A stretch of 64,000 bases of DNA from Daucus carota subsp. sativus (lineage: Eukaryota; Streptophyta; Magnoliopsida; Apiales; Apiaceae), in contig NC_030388.2 in assembly GCF_001625215.2 (NCBI RefSeq), positions 26,462,558 through 26,526,557 on the forward strand, given 5' to 3'. Shown here one piece after another: positions 1-10,226 of the stretch. Within the stretch, counting starts at the first letter, position 1. Every line of letters starts with the position of its first letter. The notes below the pieces were generated by a model that was not told where the DNA came from, made no database searches, and worked only from the letters and a program-made list of their open reading frames with translations. The position numbers and the translations under genes were made by a program.

Positions 1-111
1 TTTGAGAAACACGATTGAGATTGTTGAAATATATCATAAGATCCATTTGGGGCTTTTCTCTAACACCTTAAGGTTTTAGATGGACTGGTTCTTAACATGG
101 TATCAGAGCTC
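1..111 (+). mobile_element. LTR-retrotransposon fossil: LTR end plus primer-binding site
   Basis: The stretch ends in ...TTAACA (92-97) and is followed at once by TGGTATCAGAGC (98-109). That is the usual primer-binding motif of plant Ty1/copia elements, complementary to initiator methionine tRNA, so 1-97 reads as the right end of a 5' LTR whose start lies outside the window. A short phrase (ACCTTAAGGTTTTAG, near 67) recurs in similar form near 162. No gag or pol frame follows; an RNase H relic of LINE type comes next instead, so this is a small, old fragment. Family assignment rests on the primer-binding motif alone. Confidence 0.5.
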
Positions 112-199
112 AGGACCACGGGAGACCCGGAACATGGGCTTCCTGGTAAGCTCTTCTTCCAACACCTTGAGGTTTTAGGAGAATTGGTCACTTAGCAGA

Positions 200-652
200 G
201 ATCAATGTTGCTGCCTCCATTTTCTACGACGAGGGATGGTATGGGTGGGGCTAGGTGGCAAGAAGTTCCTCTTGGAAGGTGCCTGAGGCTCGTAATGGTT
301 CCACAGCTGGTAGAGTGAGACTGATGGAGGCTGAAGTAATAGGTTTAAAGGAAGTCTGGAGTTGAAGGTCAGTTTCAATCGTTTATGCATGGTCGAAAGT
401 GATTGTTTACAGGTGGTTAAAGGAGGGTCTACTTTATTCTTTGATTCTGGTTTCTTGATCAGAGAACAGAGACTATCAAGGTCTTCTAGCTCAAATGGGT
501 TAAATTTCCACTTGATTTGTTAAGCGATTCGGGGCCAAGTTAGCTCATGCTTTAGCATGAACATCTGGTTCTTATGCTCGTTCTTTTTTGTGGGGGATGA
601 CTTACCCCCGCTTCTATTTTCTATTACCCAAGCTAATTTGATTTAGTGACGA
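200..652 (+). pseudogene. RNase H (RVT_3-type) relic of a LINE
   Basis: Three blocks in neighbouring plus-strand frames match the plant LINE-type RNase H domain. EAEVIGLKEV lies at about 327-356 (usual family form EAEALALREAL). ESDCLQVVKGG lies at about 394-425 (usual TDCLSVVKAL). VKRFGAKLAHALA lies at about 518-555 (usual VKRSANxxAHxLA), followed by a stop and a short tail to about 652. The order and spacing fit the C-terminal end of the domain. The frame changes at least twice and there is an internal stop, so it is not a working gene. It sits in what is probably intron 1 of the dymeclin-like gene. A stand-alone RVT_3 gene is the alternative source. Confidence 0.6.
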
Positions 653-1085
653 AGAGAATAATGTATGGAATTATAGTTTAACTTTGGAGATAACAACAGT
701 TTGCTCTTACAAACAATACAGGCATCCAATGCAATTTTCAAGTGTAACTACACCTTAGATAATCTAACTTCACAACACAACTTTAATTAGTATGTAGTTT
801 TATACTCAAAAACTTCAATAAATGCTAACATATTTGAGAATATAAGTACCTGAATAAGCATTTTTATCAGCTAAATTGTTTTAGAGATGAGGAAAACGAC
901 TAAAATTGCATCAAAATTCGCAATTTTAATTTAAATTTAGCGAAACAACTATAATTACACGACGTAAAAAGCACTTTAATTACTAAATTATTGAAAATGA
1001 GCAGACAGCTATACACTAGCAAAATGTGAGCAAACTAACAAATAAAAACACGAATTTCACGGAGCGAAACAAGAATTGAACTAAC
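653..1085. other. AT-rich stretch, probable intron 1 of the dymeclin-like gene
   Basis: No exon or repeat was recognised. It lies directly downstream, on the minus strand, of the first exon of the dymeclin-like gene, whose splice donor GT falls at 1085-1084. The next exon is probably outside the window. Confidence 0.5.
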
Positions 1086-1275
1086 CGAATACTTGGCAAG
1101 CTTGTTGAACACGATTCGACGGCCAATGAAGATCAATCGGAAGCTCGAGCAATTTGTTCCAGTAATCAGAGGTGATCGGCAACGATATCTCGCCGACAAA
1201 TCTTCCGATCAAATACTCCGCCGTGTCCGGCGGCTGCGCACCGCTCCGGCGCGGCGAGGATGGCACAACTCCCAT
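1086..1275 (-). CDS. Dymeclin-like protein, first exon only (partial)
   Basis: The exon starts [10 protein letters not shown] and continues through [10 protein letters not shown] and [10 protein letters not shown] to an end near QQACQVF. This matches the N-terminus of plant dymeclin (DYM) proteins, and human dymeclin has the related NEYLKKLSG...FWNQLL block. Dymeclin is a peripheral Golgi protein involved in Golgi organisation and trafficking; that role is family knowledge. The exon ends TTCG and is followed by GTTAGT, a good donor, in phase 1. Only about 63 of an expected 600-700 residues are here; the rest runs off the left edge. Upstream of the ATG the DNA is GT-rich and leader-like. The start is the first in-frame methionine and fits the family N-terminus. 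Confidence 0.75.
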
Positions 1276-1737
1276 ATTTCACCAATTTCACACACTAGTG
1301 CGTGTTAGTATGTGTATAATTGTGTGTAATTATGTAATATTATGAGTGTGTGCATAAAATTAAGCGATCTGAATGGCAATGCGATCAGATTTGAAGGTGA
1401 ATCAGGGAAATTACAATGTGTTTGTGTGTATATGTGTATGTATAGATAGAAGGTGTAAGTTTTGAACACTTCGTTCATTCATCAGCATTGTTGTCCGGGG
1501 ATGATGATGACAAGCTAACTGAGGGAAACATTTTTTGGTTTGACAAAAATGCCCCTCCAGTTTTTTTAAATTGTTTATTTTGTAGTAGTAGTTGCCATGT
1601 TTTTTTTTCTCACGCTTCTCCCGACTTAAATATAAGAGTATAAAAAAAAATATATAAGAGTATTTAAAAAAAAAAAAGTAGAAAGTTGGTGGAAGATAAT
1701 TTATCTACGAAGACAAAATAAATATATATATATATAA
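1276..1737. promoter_or_regulatory. Upstream region of the dymeclin-like gene
   Basis: This holds the 5' leader and proximal promoter of the minus-strand dymeclin-like gene. It contains GT-rich runs (about 1300-1450) and an A/T-rich patch (1625-1735). No clear TATA box was picked out. A 4.6-kb transposon begins at 1738, so the space for a promoter is about 460 bp. Confidence 0.4.
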
Positions 1738-1780
1738 GTGACACTCTAGGGAGGGCTCCTTACATAGAGTTACATAGCAC
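1738..1780 (+). repeat. Left terminal inverted repeat
   Basis: Pairs with 6267-6312 on the opposite strand: a perfect 14-bp core plus about 70% agreement over the outer 30 bp by eye. Marks the left end of the 4.6-kb element. Confidence 0.65.
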
Positions 1781-1923
1781 ACTCCAATCTGAACCATTGA
1801 TCTCATTAAAAAAAATACACGGTCAAGATTAAAAGATATTATTCTATAATTTAAAACACAATTACAACCCTCCAGAGAATACACACGGTGATACACACAT
1901 ACACACGAAGCTCTCGAGATTAA

Positions 1924-3242
1924 AGATCGAAGAAGCAACTTCACAAGAACAAATCAAGCTTGCTGCAAAAGCAAATCGAAGCTTTGAAGGTCAAAATCGA
2001 AGATATCCGCAGGTAATCCATGTATTTTTCGTTCTATAAATTAGGGTTCTAAGATGAAGCATTCAGATTCGTGTTTTATTAAAGATATTTATGAGATACA
2101 TACCTTATTTTCGTTATTTCTAGTCGACTGAAAAGAGAAATCATAATTACAATTTACAAGATGCTAAGATGAAGAGGTATGAGAAGAAATCTTTTTTTTT
2201 TTTATGTTTTTTGTATTATTTGTGTTCCGTAATAGAATATATCTAATTTTGTGTGTATCATGTATATTTTTTGATTCTAACAAGAATCTTTTTCTATTGT
2301 GGAATCATGATTAATTACATTGTAGAATATATTAATAATTTATTATATTATTTACATATATTCTGCTGTAGAGTATATGTGGCTTATATGGTTGAGATGG
2401 TTCTTTAGTAGAATAAAGTATTAGTATATTTTAGCTTTTTTAAATAATTTTTCTGTAGTTTATGATTCTGTAATAGAATATATATGATTTTCAGTATTTT
2501 GTTTTGTATAGCGGAAATGACATTCCTCCTGTTGTTTATGTAGAAGCATAAAGTTTTGTTTTATAGAATTTTGGTGTAGTTTTATGATTCCATAGTAGGA
2601 TAAATCAGATTTCTTCGGTGTTGTTTAAGTATTTTATGCTCAATATTGGAGTAATATTGGATCTAATTCTAGTGTTGTTTATGTTCTTTTTTTGTTATGT
2701 ATTCTCTAGTAGAAGTATACATTAGAAGTTCAATTTAGAATTTGGTGTAATAATTATGTGATAATATGAATTTGAGTTGTTTTTATGTTAGTTTTACTCA
2801 AAAATTTCTTATGACTGTTGATGATAATAGTTAATAAAGGATAAGTCATTTTACCTCCTTGTTAATTTGTGAATTTATGAGATTGTAAGCCCTGTAGCTG
2901 GCTAATGGATTTAGTTTAAGTGATTTAATTATATAAAATTCTTTTTCAATTTTACATCATATGTAATATGAACACAACATGAATTTATATAAATGTGTTG
3001 GTATTTACATATACAACGTCATGGTTTAGACCAACCTCTTTACAAGTTCTACATTTACAATTGAACAAGTCCTGCCTGTGTAACTTTTTAATTCACTTGA
3101 TCATGACAGGTACACACTTAAGATGGAACAAATAGAGATTCAAAAGATCATGATCGATGAAAGATACTACAAAATAGTGTGTACTGCCTTTGGAAACCTT
3201 AAAAGAGCAGCGATAGATATGTACATTCCCATAGTCAAATAA
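1924..3242 (+). other. Two exon-like segments at the left side of the TIR element
   Basis: Segment 1 (1924-2012) is open and ends GATATCCGCAG before GTAATCC, a good donor. Segment 2 (3110-3242) follows ATCATGACAG, a good acceptor, and closes with TAA at 3240-3242. Joined phase to phase they encode a lysine- and glutamine-rich, coiled-coil-like stretch (LLQKQIEALKVKIEDIRR) continuing into MEQIEIQKIMIDERYYKIV. There is no ATG in segment 1 after the preceding TAA, so translation would begin at MEQ in segment 2 or in a missing exon. I do not recognise the family; it could be captured host sequence or element-encoded. The matched phase and clean splice signals are the only support. Confidence 0.35.
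2223..2720. repeat. Left array of degenerate ATTCTATAGTAGAAT-like palindromes
   Basis: A motif of the form (G/T)ATTCTRTAGTAGAATA recurs with variation at about 2225, 2292, 2357, 2400, 2464, 2586 and 2700. Examples are GATTCTGTAATAGAATATAT at 2464 and TATTCTCTAGTAGAAG at 2700. Each copy is itself an imperfect inverted repeat (ATTCTA-N3-TAGAAT). Spacing is irregular, roughly 45-120 bp. Subterminal repeats of this kind are transposase-binding sites in several plant DNA transposon families; that role here is inference. Confidence 0.6.
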
Positions 3243-3445
3243 TGACCAATTTTAGCATCTGCCAAAAAGCCACCAAAGAGTACAAGGATGTTAGAGTGTC
3301 CATGAAGTTTGTCACTATATTTACAGATTTTGACAAAAATGGATGCAAAAGAGGTGTAGTTAGTAACTGGGAAGCTACAAATAATAGGCTATGTGAATTT
3401 TATATGTGGGAATGGCTAAGAGAAGAAGAGCTGGTTAGTTATTGA
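3242..3445 (+). CDS. Unrecognised 67-residue frame inside the TIR element
   Basis: The frame begins at ATG 3242, overlapping by one base the stop of the preceding segment. It encodes a basic, aromatic-rich peptide with FTDFDKNGCKRG and EFYMWEWLREEEL. Codon use looks more like coding sequence than the flanking AT-rich DNA, but I cannot match it to a family. It may be one more exon captured by the element, or chance. Confidence 0.25.
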   Translation: MTNFSICQKATKEYKDVRVSMKFVTIFTDFDKNGCKRGVVSNWEATNNRLCEFYMWEWLREEELVSY

Positions 3446-3882
3446 GCTTCCATATTACATGTAACAACTTTATTTCACATGTGGCTTTACTGTATAAATA
3501 TTTGGATTGTCAATAAAGCATGTTTTTATTCTTTTCAAGGACAAGTTACAGATTATTTGCAGATTAAAAATCAAAGTTTTACTTTATAGATAAATAAACA
3601 AAGTTTGAAGTGATTGCACTTATCTTATACTGCATGTCGATTTGAAAATTACAATATTTTGTGAAAAAGATTAAAAAAAGGAATTGATTTGAAATAGACT
3701 ACATATTTGGAAAGATCATTTCACCATCAAGGAATAAAGAGTTAGAATACTCTTCAAAGAGTAAAACTCTGAACTCTAATGGTCTACCACACCCCAGAAT
3801 ATACAAGGATGATAAAAGAATCGTAATGTTATTAGTAGAAACAACTTTTGTTCACACTCAATATATATACTCTATTTATATG

Positions 3883-4385
3883 ATTTTTATACTTGAGAAT
3901 CACGAATTCCCTCCAGATGAGTTTCTTGATATTCTCTTCGGTGCAGGATTGTTGCTCAAAGTCGAAACTAAAAGGCTGAGGACAAATAGGCTCCTCATTG
4001 ATGTCGTGAAGAGGTGCCAAGTATGGGAAAAAGTGCCTCATCAACTGCAAAAAAAAAAAAACAATTGTCATTACCTAAAATATGTACAAAGAAATTTAAA
4101 TTTCGGGCATGAGTTTAAAATTGCAAGTGCCCTATTAATTTTCTTTAACGGGATCATTAAAGCTCTAAATACCATTAAAGAATTAAAATAACTAATATAT
4201 AAGGAGACCTGTGACTGTGATACGCATGTTGAGATCAAAGATGAACATTTTTTCCAGCAAATCTAAAGCTCCAGGAGTAAAGAAATATAGATAAGAATTA
4301 TTTTCTTGGATGCTGGGAAAGCTGCCTTACGTATCTTCGAGCATTACCACTTTTGAAAAACTCAAGACATGGCATCGTCAGGCAA
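3883..4385 (-). pseudogene. Captured MAP kinase fragment (two C-terminal exons), broken
   Basis: On the minus strand, 4385-4209 encodes the C-terminal lobe block of a plant MAPK: SPDDA-like start, NARRYVRQL, then GALDLLEKM and RITV. It ends with donor AG/GTCTCC. After a 164-bp intron with acceptor TTTTTGCAG, the next exon (4044 down to about 3883) encodes [20 protein letters not shown] and [12 protein letters not shown]. This is the classic end of plant MAPKs of the MPK4/MPK11 type ([14 protein letters not shown]...FDFEQP...IKELIWRES). The join needs a 2-bp loss after VDEAL to reach the PYLAPL frame, there is another shift just before NARRY and a stop after QHPRK, so no functional kinase is made. 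The catalytic loop and TEY motif are absent. It lies inside the TIR element, so capture is the natural explanation. Confidence 0.85.
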
Positions 4386-4999
4386 ATCTATAAGCTTTTA
4401 AACAAAAAGAGTAACATATGTTGTCACGAAAATTCAGATTGCAAGTGGAAAATCAAAAGCTTTTAAACATTTATTGAATTTCATAATCGCTAACAACAAA
4501 AATACAAGTTTGTTTATCTCTAGATTGAAGGAGATCAAGCTGATTAGTCTAAGTTTTTAAGTGTTTTGCTCTTGAGTCTGTACAGATCGAGTTATAGCCT
4601 ATTTGTTATTATGTTCTAATTTAGGAGCTTGAAGTGAGTTGTTCAATATATTCCCGTCCAATTTTTGTAGGATTTGGATTAGAGCATCTAAACTCAATAA
4701 AAAGAATTACTAGAAAATGCAAATTAAAATATGACCATGCAACTGTATCTACTATTATAGTATTCTGAATTTCGTAATACTTGCATTTCTACTGACTATG
4801 CATTGCATATTGTCTGCAAGACTGCAATTCTCACCACCACCGCACTGTGTTGCATAACAGAATCCGCATAATGTGCAAAGTTGGAAGAATTTTATAGAAG
4901 TGAATGCTCTTACACAATAAGTGTGACAACATAAATACCTCATAACCACTTTAATTCAGATCATCTACGAAATTTAAAGAGAAAGGTTAATTAGTTTAC

Positions 5000-6049
5000 C
5001 TCGACGATATTCCACAGAGTTTGACGGTAGATTAGTGGCATGGGTCTCAAAAGGCTTGCTCTCTAGCATCATTCAAACCATCATGTCAACAAATTAGATC
5101 CAGAATATCATATATGATATAGTTCTAACCGAAACCAATTAAAAAAAATTAACTATACCAGGTAAATAATTAACTAATTGAGTATTTATGATCCAGAGTA
5201 GAATCTATGATCACAACTTTGTTCTATAATAGAATCCTAAAATAAAGATATTTTGGCAATAAAAGGAACAAATTGATTACAAGCATAAAAATCAAGTAAA
5301 AAAAATTAAAACAAGAAAATAACAAATATTACACCATTCATAGATAATTTCTGCTTCTTAACTATAGCAAAAACTTTATTCTAATGCAGAACATAAAATA
5401 ATTCTAATAGTGAATAGAAAATGATTATAATAAAGAACATAAAAACGATTCTTTTAGAAATATAAACATGATGCTAATGCAGAACATAAAAGTGAATATT
5501 AATGAGTAGCACTAAGAGCAAGTATTGATTGGAGAACACATTTATTCTATAATAGAATATATACAAAAACATTCACAATATATTACTAATTTGCTCTAAA
5601 ATATAGACAACATTTATTCAATCGTAGAACATATGCGAAATACTCTAAATACTTGTATTATATTAAATCAATTTTGTAACTATTCTATAGTAGAATATCA
5701 AGAAAGTGATGAACAATAGAATAATCAAGAAAGATCATATATTCTGTAGTGGAATAAAAATGAATCAGCAAGTTTTAACTATATCAATTAATTTTGTCAA
5801 AAAAAAAAAAAAAAAAACTATATCAATTAATGAATTAACAAATCGAGTATTTATATTCAATAATAGAATTAAAATCACAATCAAAATCAGTAAATCGACA
5901 AGTTATGAATGTAAAATCACAAATTTTTAACAATTAAACAAATTTGATAATCAAAACAGATAGAAATAGCAAGAATTAACGTAAAACCTGATAACATCGA
6001 ACATTCGGAGTTGATTTGGTAATTTGAGTTCATTCAAGAAAGAAGCCAT
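5000..6049 (-). other. Two exon-like segments at the right side of the TIR element
   Basis: An ATG at 6049 begins MASFLNELKLPNQLRMFDV, ending at 5988 with donor CAG/GTTTTA. A second open segment, 5060-5000, follows an AG acceptor and ends GTCGAG/GTAAAC. Its phase fits the first, giving ...IRASLLRPMPLIYRQTLW... as a continuation. I do not know this protein. It could be captured host sequence or a remnant of an element gene, and no further exon was found. It faces inward, as do the exon-like segments at the left side. Confidence 0.35.
5180..5880. repeat. Right array of the same palindrome
   Basis: Copies of the same motif appear at about 5191, 5221, 5376, 5541, 5611, 5680, 5739 and 5851. Examples are CTATTCTATAGTAGAATATC at 5680 and ATATTCTGTAGTGGAATA at 5739. 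A poly(A) run of 18 lies at about 5799. Together with 2223-2720 this brackets the captured kinase sequence symmetrically. Confidence 0.6.
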
Positions 6050-6266
6050 GGTTTATTGTGTGCGCCACAAAGACAGGAGGGAGAGAGGGAGAGGGAGGGA
6101 GCAATAGAAAACGTAGAGAGAGAGCGCGCCCGCAAAACAAGCCAGGAGCGTAGAGGGAGAGTAGAGAGACACACGACAAGGAACAGTAAGCATCAATGTG
6201 TTTTTTTTCAAAATATTACAGTCGTTAGATTAGATTAGATTGAACGCTGGAGATTTAATCAAGGGT

Positions 6267-6312
6267 TTACTATGTAACTCTATATAAGATGTCCCTTCAT
6301 AGAATTTTGGCC
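6267..6312 (-). repeat. Right terminal inverted repeat
   Basis: Inverted partner of 1738-1780. The run of TA dinucleotides just outside (6313-6324) mirrors the TA run left of 1738 and may be the target site. Confidence 0.65.
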
Positions 6313-7360
6313 TATATATATATATCTTTGCATCCTGGCTCTGCATATATTCTTTTCATTTCACCAATACAAATATAATCATCACGACAAATTTAATATT
6401 CCTTGAACCAAAATAAAATATCATAATAAATAACAAATTTTTAGTCTAGGGTCAGAATCTTTTGCCTTTGTGTTTCAACATTTCTTCCTTCGATCAGATT
6501 TTGTTCACACAAATTTGCTCTATAAAAAAAGTCAACATGAAAATTATAATTATAAGTCCAATTTATACACAAAAGAAGAAGATACATTTATATCACTTTT
6601 TATCATCCTCTCCACCAGCTTGCAGTTTCGCGTTTTTATTGCTTGATATAATTCATACTTTTTACAGGAATCTAAATTAAAAATAAATCAATAAGTAGTA
6701 GGGGAATATCCAAAAAATGAGACTACAACTACAAAGCAACACATTAATCACAACAAGTTTTCTCCCTAATTTGAATTAAGTAAATAAAAAACATTTGCTG
6801 ATATATTAATATTTAGATGTACAAGTAAAGTACCTCTACCTGTAGTTTTTTACCAGTGCAGAGCAAGATTAACATGTAGTTAGAACACTAATCTTTGTGC
6901 CAACCATCATCCCTTAAAATGCCTATAATGATAGCATCACAGTAGCCTGCAGATGAAGTTGTAGTTTGTAAGTTATTGATTTGGATTTTTCTTTGCTAAG
7001 TTGTGCAGTGATGAAGCAATATGTTAAATAAATGTACGTGATTGACAAAATTTGTTGCTCTACTGGAATATTGACTTGAACGTGGAACATCAGTGTTGCT
7101 TGTTGAACCAGTCTCATTGAGTTCTTCATTAAATAAAACGTACAGTTTCAACTTGCCTGCTTCGACTAGAATGAGCTCCAACGACTACTTGATTGCTTGC
7201 CCTGCCATCTCAAGATCGACAAGAACAAAAGCATATTTGAACCAAAACACATATAAAATAAGAATTAATCAAACATTTAAGTTGATAGTATGGAGTTGTA
7301 TAGTTAATTATACGGAGTTTTAAAAGATACTGATGTAATATATGAATAATAATTCGGAAG
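6313..7360. other. Intergenic DNA without a supported gene
   Basis: AT-rich. The only notable stretch is on the minus strand at about 6996-7181, open and ending LNETGSTSNTDVPRSSQ; it has coding-like composition but no start context or family I recognise. It may be a decayed transposon or gene exon. Confidence 0.3.
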
Positions 7361-8228
7361 GTCTAACCTGTGCCCTTAGGGCACATGATAAGCTGTAGTC
7401 ACAGTCATTAAATATGCATGAGTATCAGTGTATTTTTATAAAATTAATTAACGCCTTATTGATATTAACTGTATATTCATTTTGTTTTATCTTTCAAAAT
7501 TTTGTTTTTATACAAAACTTTTATTTTATTTCTAAAAAATGTCATACAATATAGAATAATTTTTTTTATCAAATTTTATATGACAACTTTTAGTTGATTT
7601 CCTCCTACAAATAATAATGAGGCCCCCCTGCATATACACTAATTTTCTAATTAAAATAAGTCATCTAACTAAAATCAACCAAATTGATATTTATAATAAA
7701 TTTATTGTAATTTTAATATTATTAAAAAATATATAATAATTAAAATTATAATACAAGTATACAACACATTAATAAATAAACGTTACTCCCTCCGTCCCCT
7801 TTTACATGTCCCTTTTGAAAAAAAAATTTGTCCCAAATTACTTGTCCACTTCTCTTTTCAAAGCAACTTTTTGTATGTTTTTTCAAAATGTAACAACTTC
7901 CAATGTTTGACTAGCATATATATATACATAACTCTATCTAATTCATTACATTTATTAGGGATATGTATGAAAACAAGATATCCACCTAACATTTTCTTAA
8001 GATGCGTTATTTTTTCAAAAGGACAAGTAAAAAGGGACGGAGGGAGTATTTGATAAATGTAAATTTTCAATTACCTTGTTAGTAATTAATGTATTGTTAT
8101 AATAATGATGCATTATATACAAAAAACTAGATGTAATAAATGCTTAAAACTTATTCAGATCAGCTGTCAACCACCACCCGGCTGTATTAAATACACACTA
8201 ACCTGTGCCCTCAGGGCAAAGGTTAGAC
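7361..8228. mobile_element. 868-bp TIR element with GTGCCC...GGGCAC ends, interrupted by a MITE
   Basis: The left end GTCTAACCTGTGCCC (7361) is matched by the right end read inverted, GTCTAACCTTTGCCC (8228). Each end contains a small palindrome, GTGCCCTTAGGGCAC and GTGCCCTCAGGGCA. No coding frame was seen. A Stowaway-type MITE sits inside at 7786-8046, so this element is the older of the two. Related ends (GTGCCCATGGGCAC) occur near 18200 and 28680. Confidence 0.6.
7786..8046. mobile_element. Stowaway-type MITE (nested)
   Basis: It begins CTCCCTCCGTCCCCTTTTAC and ends with the inverse, GTAAAAAGGGACGGAGGGAG, flanked by TA on both sides (7784-7785, 8047-8048). Length 261 bp. Ends and TA target fit Tc1/mariner-derived Stowaway MITEs. 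Confidence 0.85.
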
Positions 8229-8254
8229 AGGCCCATAATAATTATAATATTATA

Positions 8255-8489
8255 CTCCCTCTGTTTTTTAATATATGACGTTTGACTTTTTGGCACACAC
8301 TTTTAAGTGCTTTGACCGGATAGTTAAAAGTATTATTTTTGAATTTTTCTTTTTCTGAATAAAAATATACAATCAAAATTTTAATTCACAAAAAAAATCA
8401 ATCAAAAATAATGTTTTTTATTATCCGGTCAACCCACCTAAAGTTACGTGCCCAAGTCAAAAGTGTCATATAAAAAAAAACAGAGGGAG
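8255..8489. mobile_element. Stowaway-type MITE
   Basis: Begins CTCCCTCTGTTTTTTAATAT and ends AAAACAGAGGGAG, with TA on each side (8253-8254, 8490-8491). An interior arm (TTTGACCGGATAG / TTATCCGGTCAA) also pairs, so the whole unit can fold into a hairpin. Confidence 0.85.
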
Positions 8490-10226
8490 TATACAAATAA
8501 TTAAATTTTGATAATCTTGATATTATAGTACTTTCAACAAAACTCGGTTCCAAGTTTAAAGATTTTCATAACAAACAAATTGGAGATTGAGATCACCCCC
8601 GGTTGGGACTTGACTAGTGCCAGCAACCCACGCCCCCACATCCATACGGACTCTCGCATGCGCTCCCCGCACGTGTGCACCCTTTCTCCATTTCGCCTTT
8701 AAATTCTTTTTACTTGCTCATTGGATTCTTTCTCTGTCAAATGAAACAGGCTAGTATGGTTAAGGTACCAAAACATTTATTTATATATATATTAGCTCAG
8801 AAGTTAAATTTTGATATACTATATATGTTTTTAGGGTGGAGTGGAATCAAACAAAGTTTAATTAGAAATTTAAAAAAATATAGCAGAGATGGGAGATTGT
8901 GTAAAGAAGGCATGGATCAAAGATTTTTATGATTAAATTCATATATATGTGAGCACAATTGGGTAGTAGAGTTTATCTTTTGTTGGCCCAGAAATGTAAA
9001 AATCATTATTACAATAGAGGAGTGAACTCTAAAGTAGGCTGTTAGAAGATAGAAATTAAAAAATGTTATTAATAAAAAGAAATAAATAATACTTTTGAAT
9101 TGTGCATAATATATTTTAAACTTCTTTTTTATACTTTACTCGTTCATACACCCAAGTATAACCAACCAACTATAACGTTAACATGGAATAATCTGTACAA
9201 TCACAACAAATTTGTTATGCAAGTAGATTTTATTTATTCGTAAAATAACTATACGTCAACGTAGATATAATATACAGAGAGTTTTAAAAGTGAGTATCAA
9301 AAAACGAATGTGCCAAAAAAATTGAGCAACATATATGCATGTTGCGGGATCTCGAGTATACAAACGTGGCATAATTATAAAAAAACACGTATATGATGAA
9401 GTAAATAATTACTACCTTCATTCCAATTATTGCTTTACACTTTCATGTCCCATCCAATTATTAATATTTCAAAAATTATTAATTATAATAAAAAAATCAT
9501 ACTATTTTTAGTTTATTCACTATATTTTTTTTATACATCAAATATCAACCCGTCCCACTATTATCGTCATTTTATTTATTTTTTCACTTTTATTTTATTC
9601 AATTTCTTAAGTCCAATTAAGAATATTTGGGTCGGACTAAATACGGGCTAAAAATACCTTTTAAGATTTTGCCAAGAATTGGTAGGGTATAGTTGTTTAC
9701 GGAGGGGTTCGCGATTGAGCTTGACATATTTTGGACAGTTGAACATGACACTACAGCAACGTGTGGGGGATAATACTTGATACGTTAGCTCGGTTGTCTA
9801 AACCATGTAAAATATATTCAAAAAAAATTATTTTCCCCAACTTCTATTTTGTCACAACATATAATAAATTAATAATATCGTTTCAAAAAAAATTAATAAT
9901 ATTAGTTGACACTTTTTATTATAATGTGTAAGAAAAAGAGCGCCTTTTATGCTAAAATCAGAAACAATAATTGTTAATATTGAAAAATAGGACCAGCATA
10001 TATGCATAATCACAATGTATGGATAAAAATTCACAAACAATATATACGTGTCCTGTGTCCAAAATACGTAAACTGGTGAATGTGAAGGAAGAGCCGAGGA
10101 AAAGGTTGCTCCAGCTGTAGATTTTTAGCAGTTAGCATACAATATTGAGACTAATCTTAGGTCCATGCATGTCTTCTTGTCTTGCTCAGGTTGATACTGA
10201 AAAACCGGGTTTTTTGCCAATATTTT
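8490..10226. other. Intergenic DNA; GC-rich patch and a decayed MITE
   Basis: Mostly AT-rich with no supported gene. A short GC-rich patch at 8590-8690 stands out from its surroundings but has no frame. At about 9413-9640 a sequence starting ACTACCTTCATTCC and containing CCGTCCCACTATT resembles a decayed Stowaway copy, but only one end is convincing. Confidence 0.4.

Larger units (their letters stand above)
1738..6312. mobile_element. 4.6-kb TIR DNA transposon (Mutator-like / Pack-type) carrying captured host exons
   Basis: The two ends are inverted copies of each other over about 45 bp. The left end GTGACACTCTAGGGAGGG and the right end read inverted GGCCAAAATTCTATGAAGGG both lead into a perfect 14-bp core, ATAGAGTTACATAG (1764-1777; inverted at 6270-6283). 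Both ends abut TA-rich DNA, so a target duplication cannot be measured. Inside are pieces of a MAP kinase, exon-like segments with good splice sites, and arrays of a short palindrome near each side. I found no recognisable transposase, so it is probably non-autonomous. Gene-fragment capture is typical of Pack-MULEs, and the end context also looks Mutator-like, but the superfamily is inferred. Confidence 0.65.

Noticed and set aside
2400-2720. Palindrome array considered as a CRISPR-like repeat
   Set aside because: Units are degenerate, spacing is irregular, and the context is a plant transposon.
6056-6238. 60-codon plus-strand frame rich in Arg and Glu
   Set aside because: Produced by GAGAGAG simple sequence at the edge of the TIR element.
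6996-7181. Frame ending in LNETGSTSNTDVPRSSQ considered as a host exon
   Set aside because: No convincing splice borders or family; kept only as a remark in the intergenic entry.
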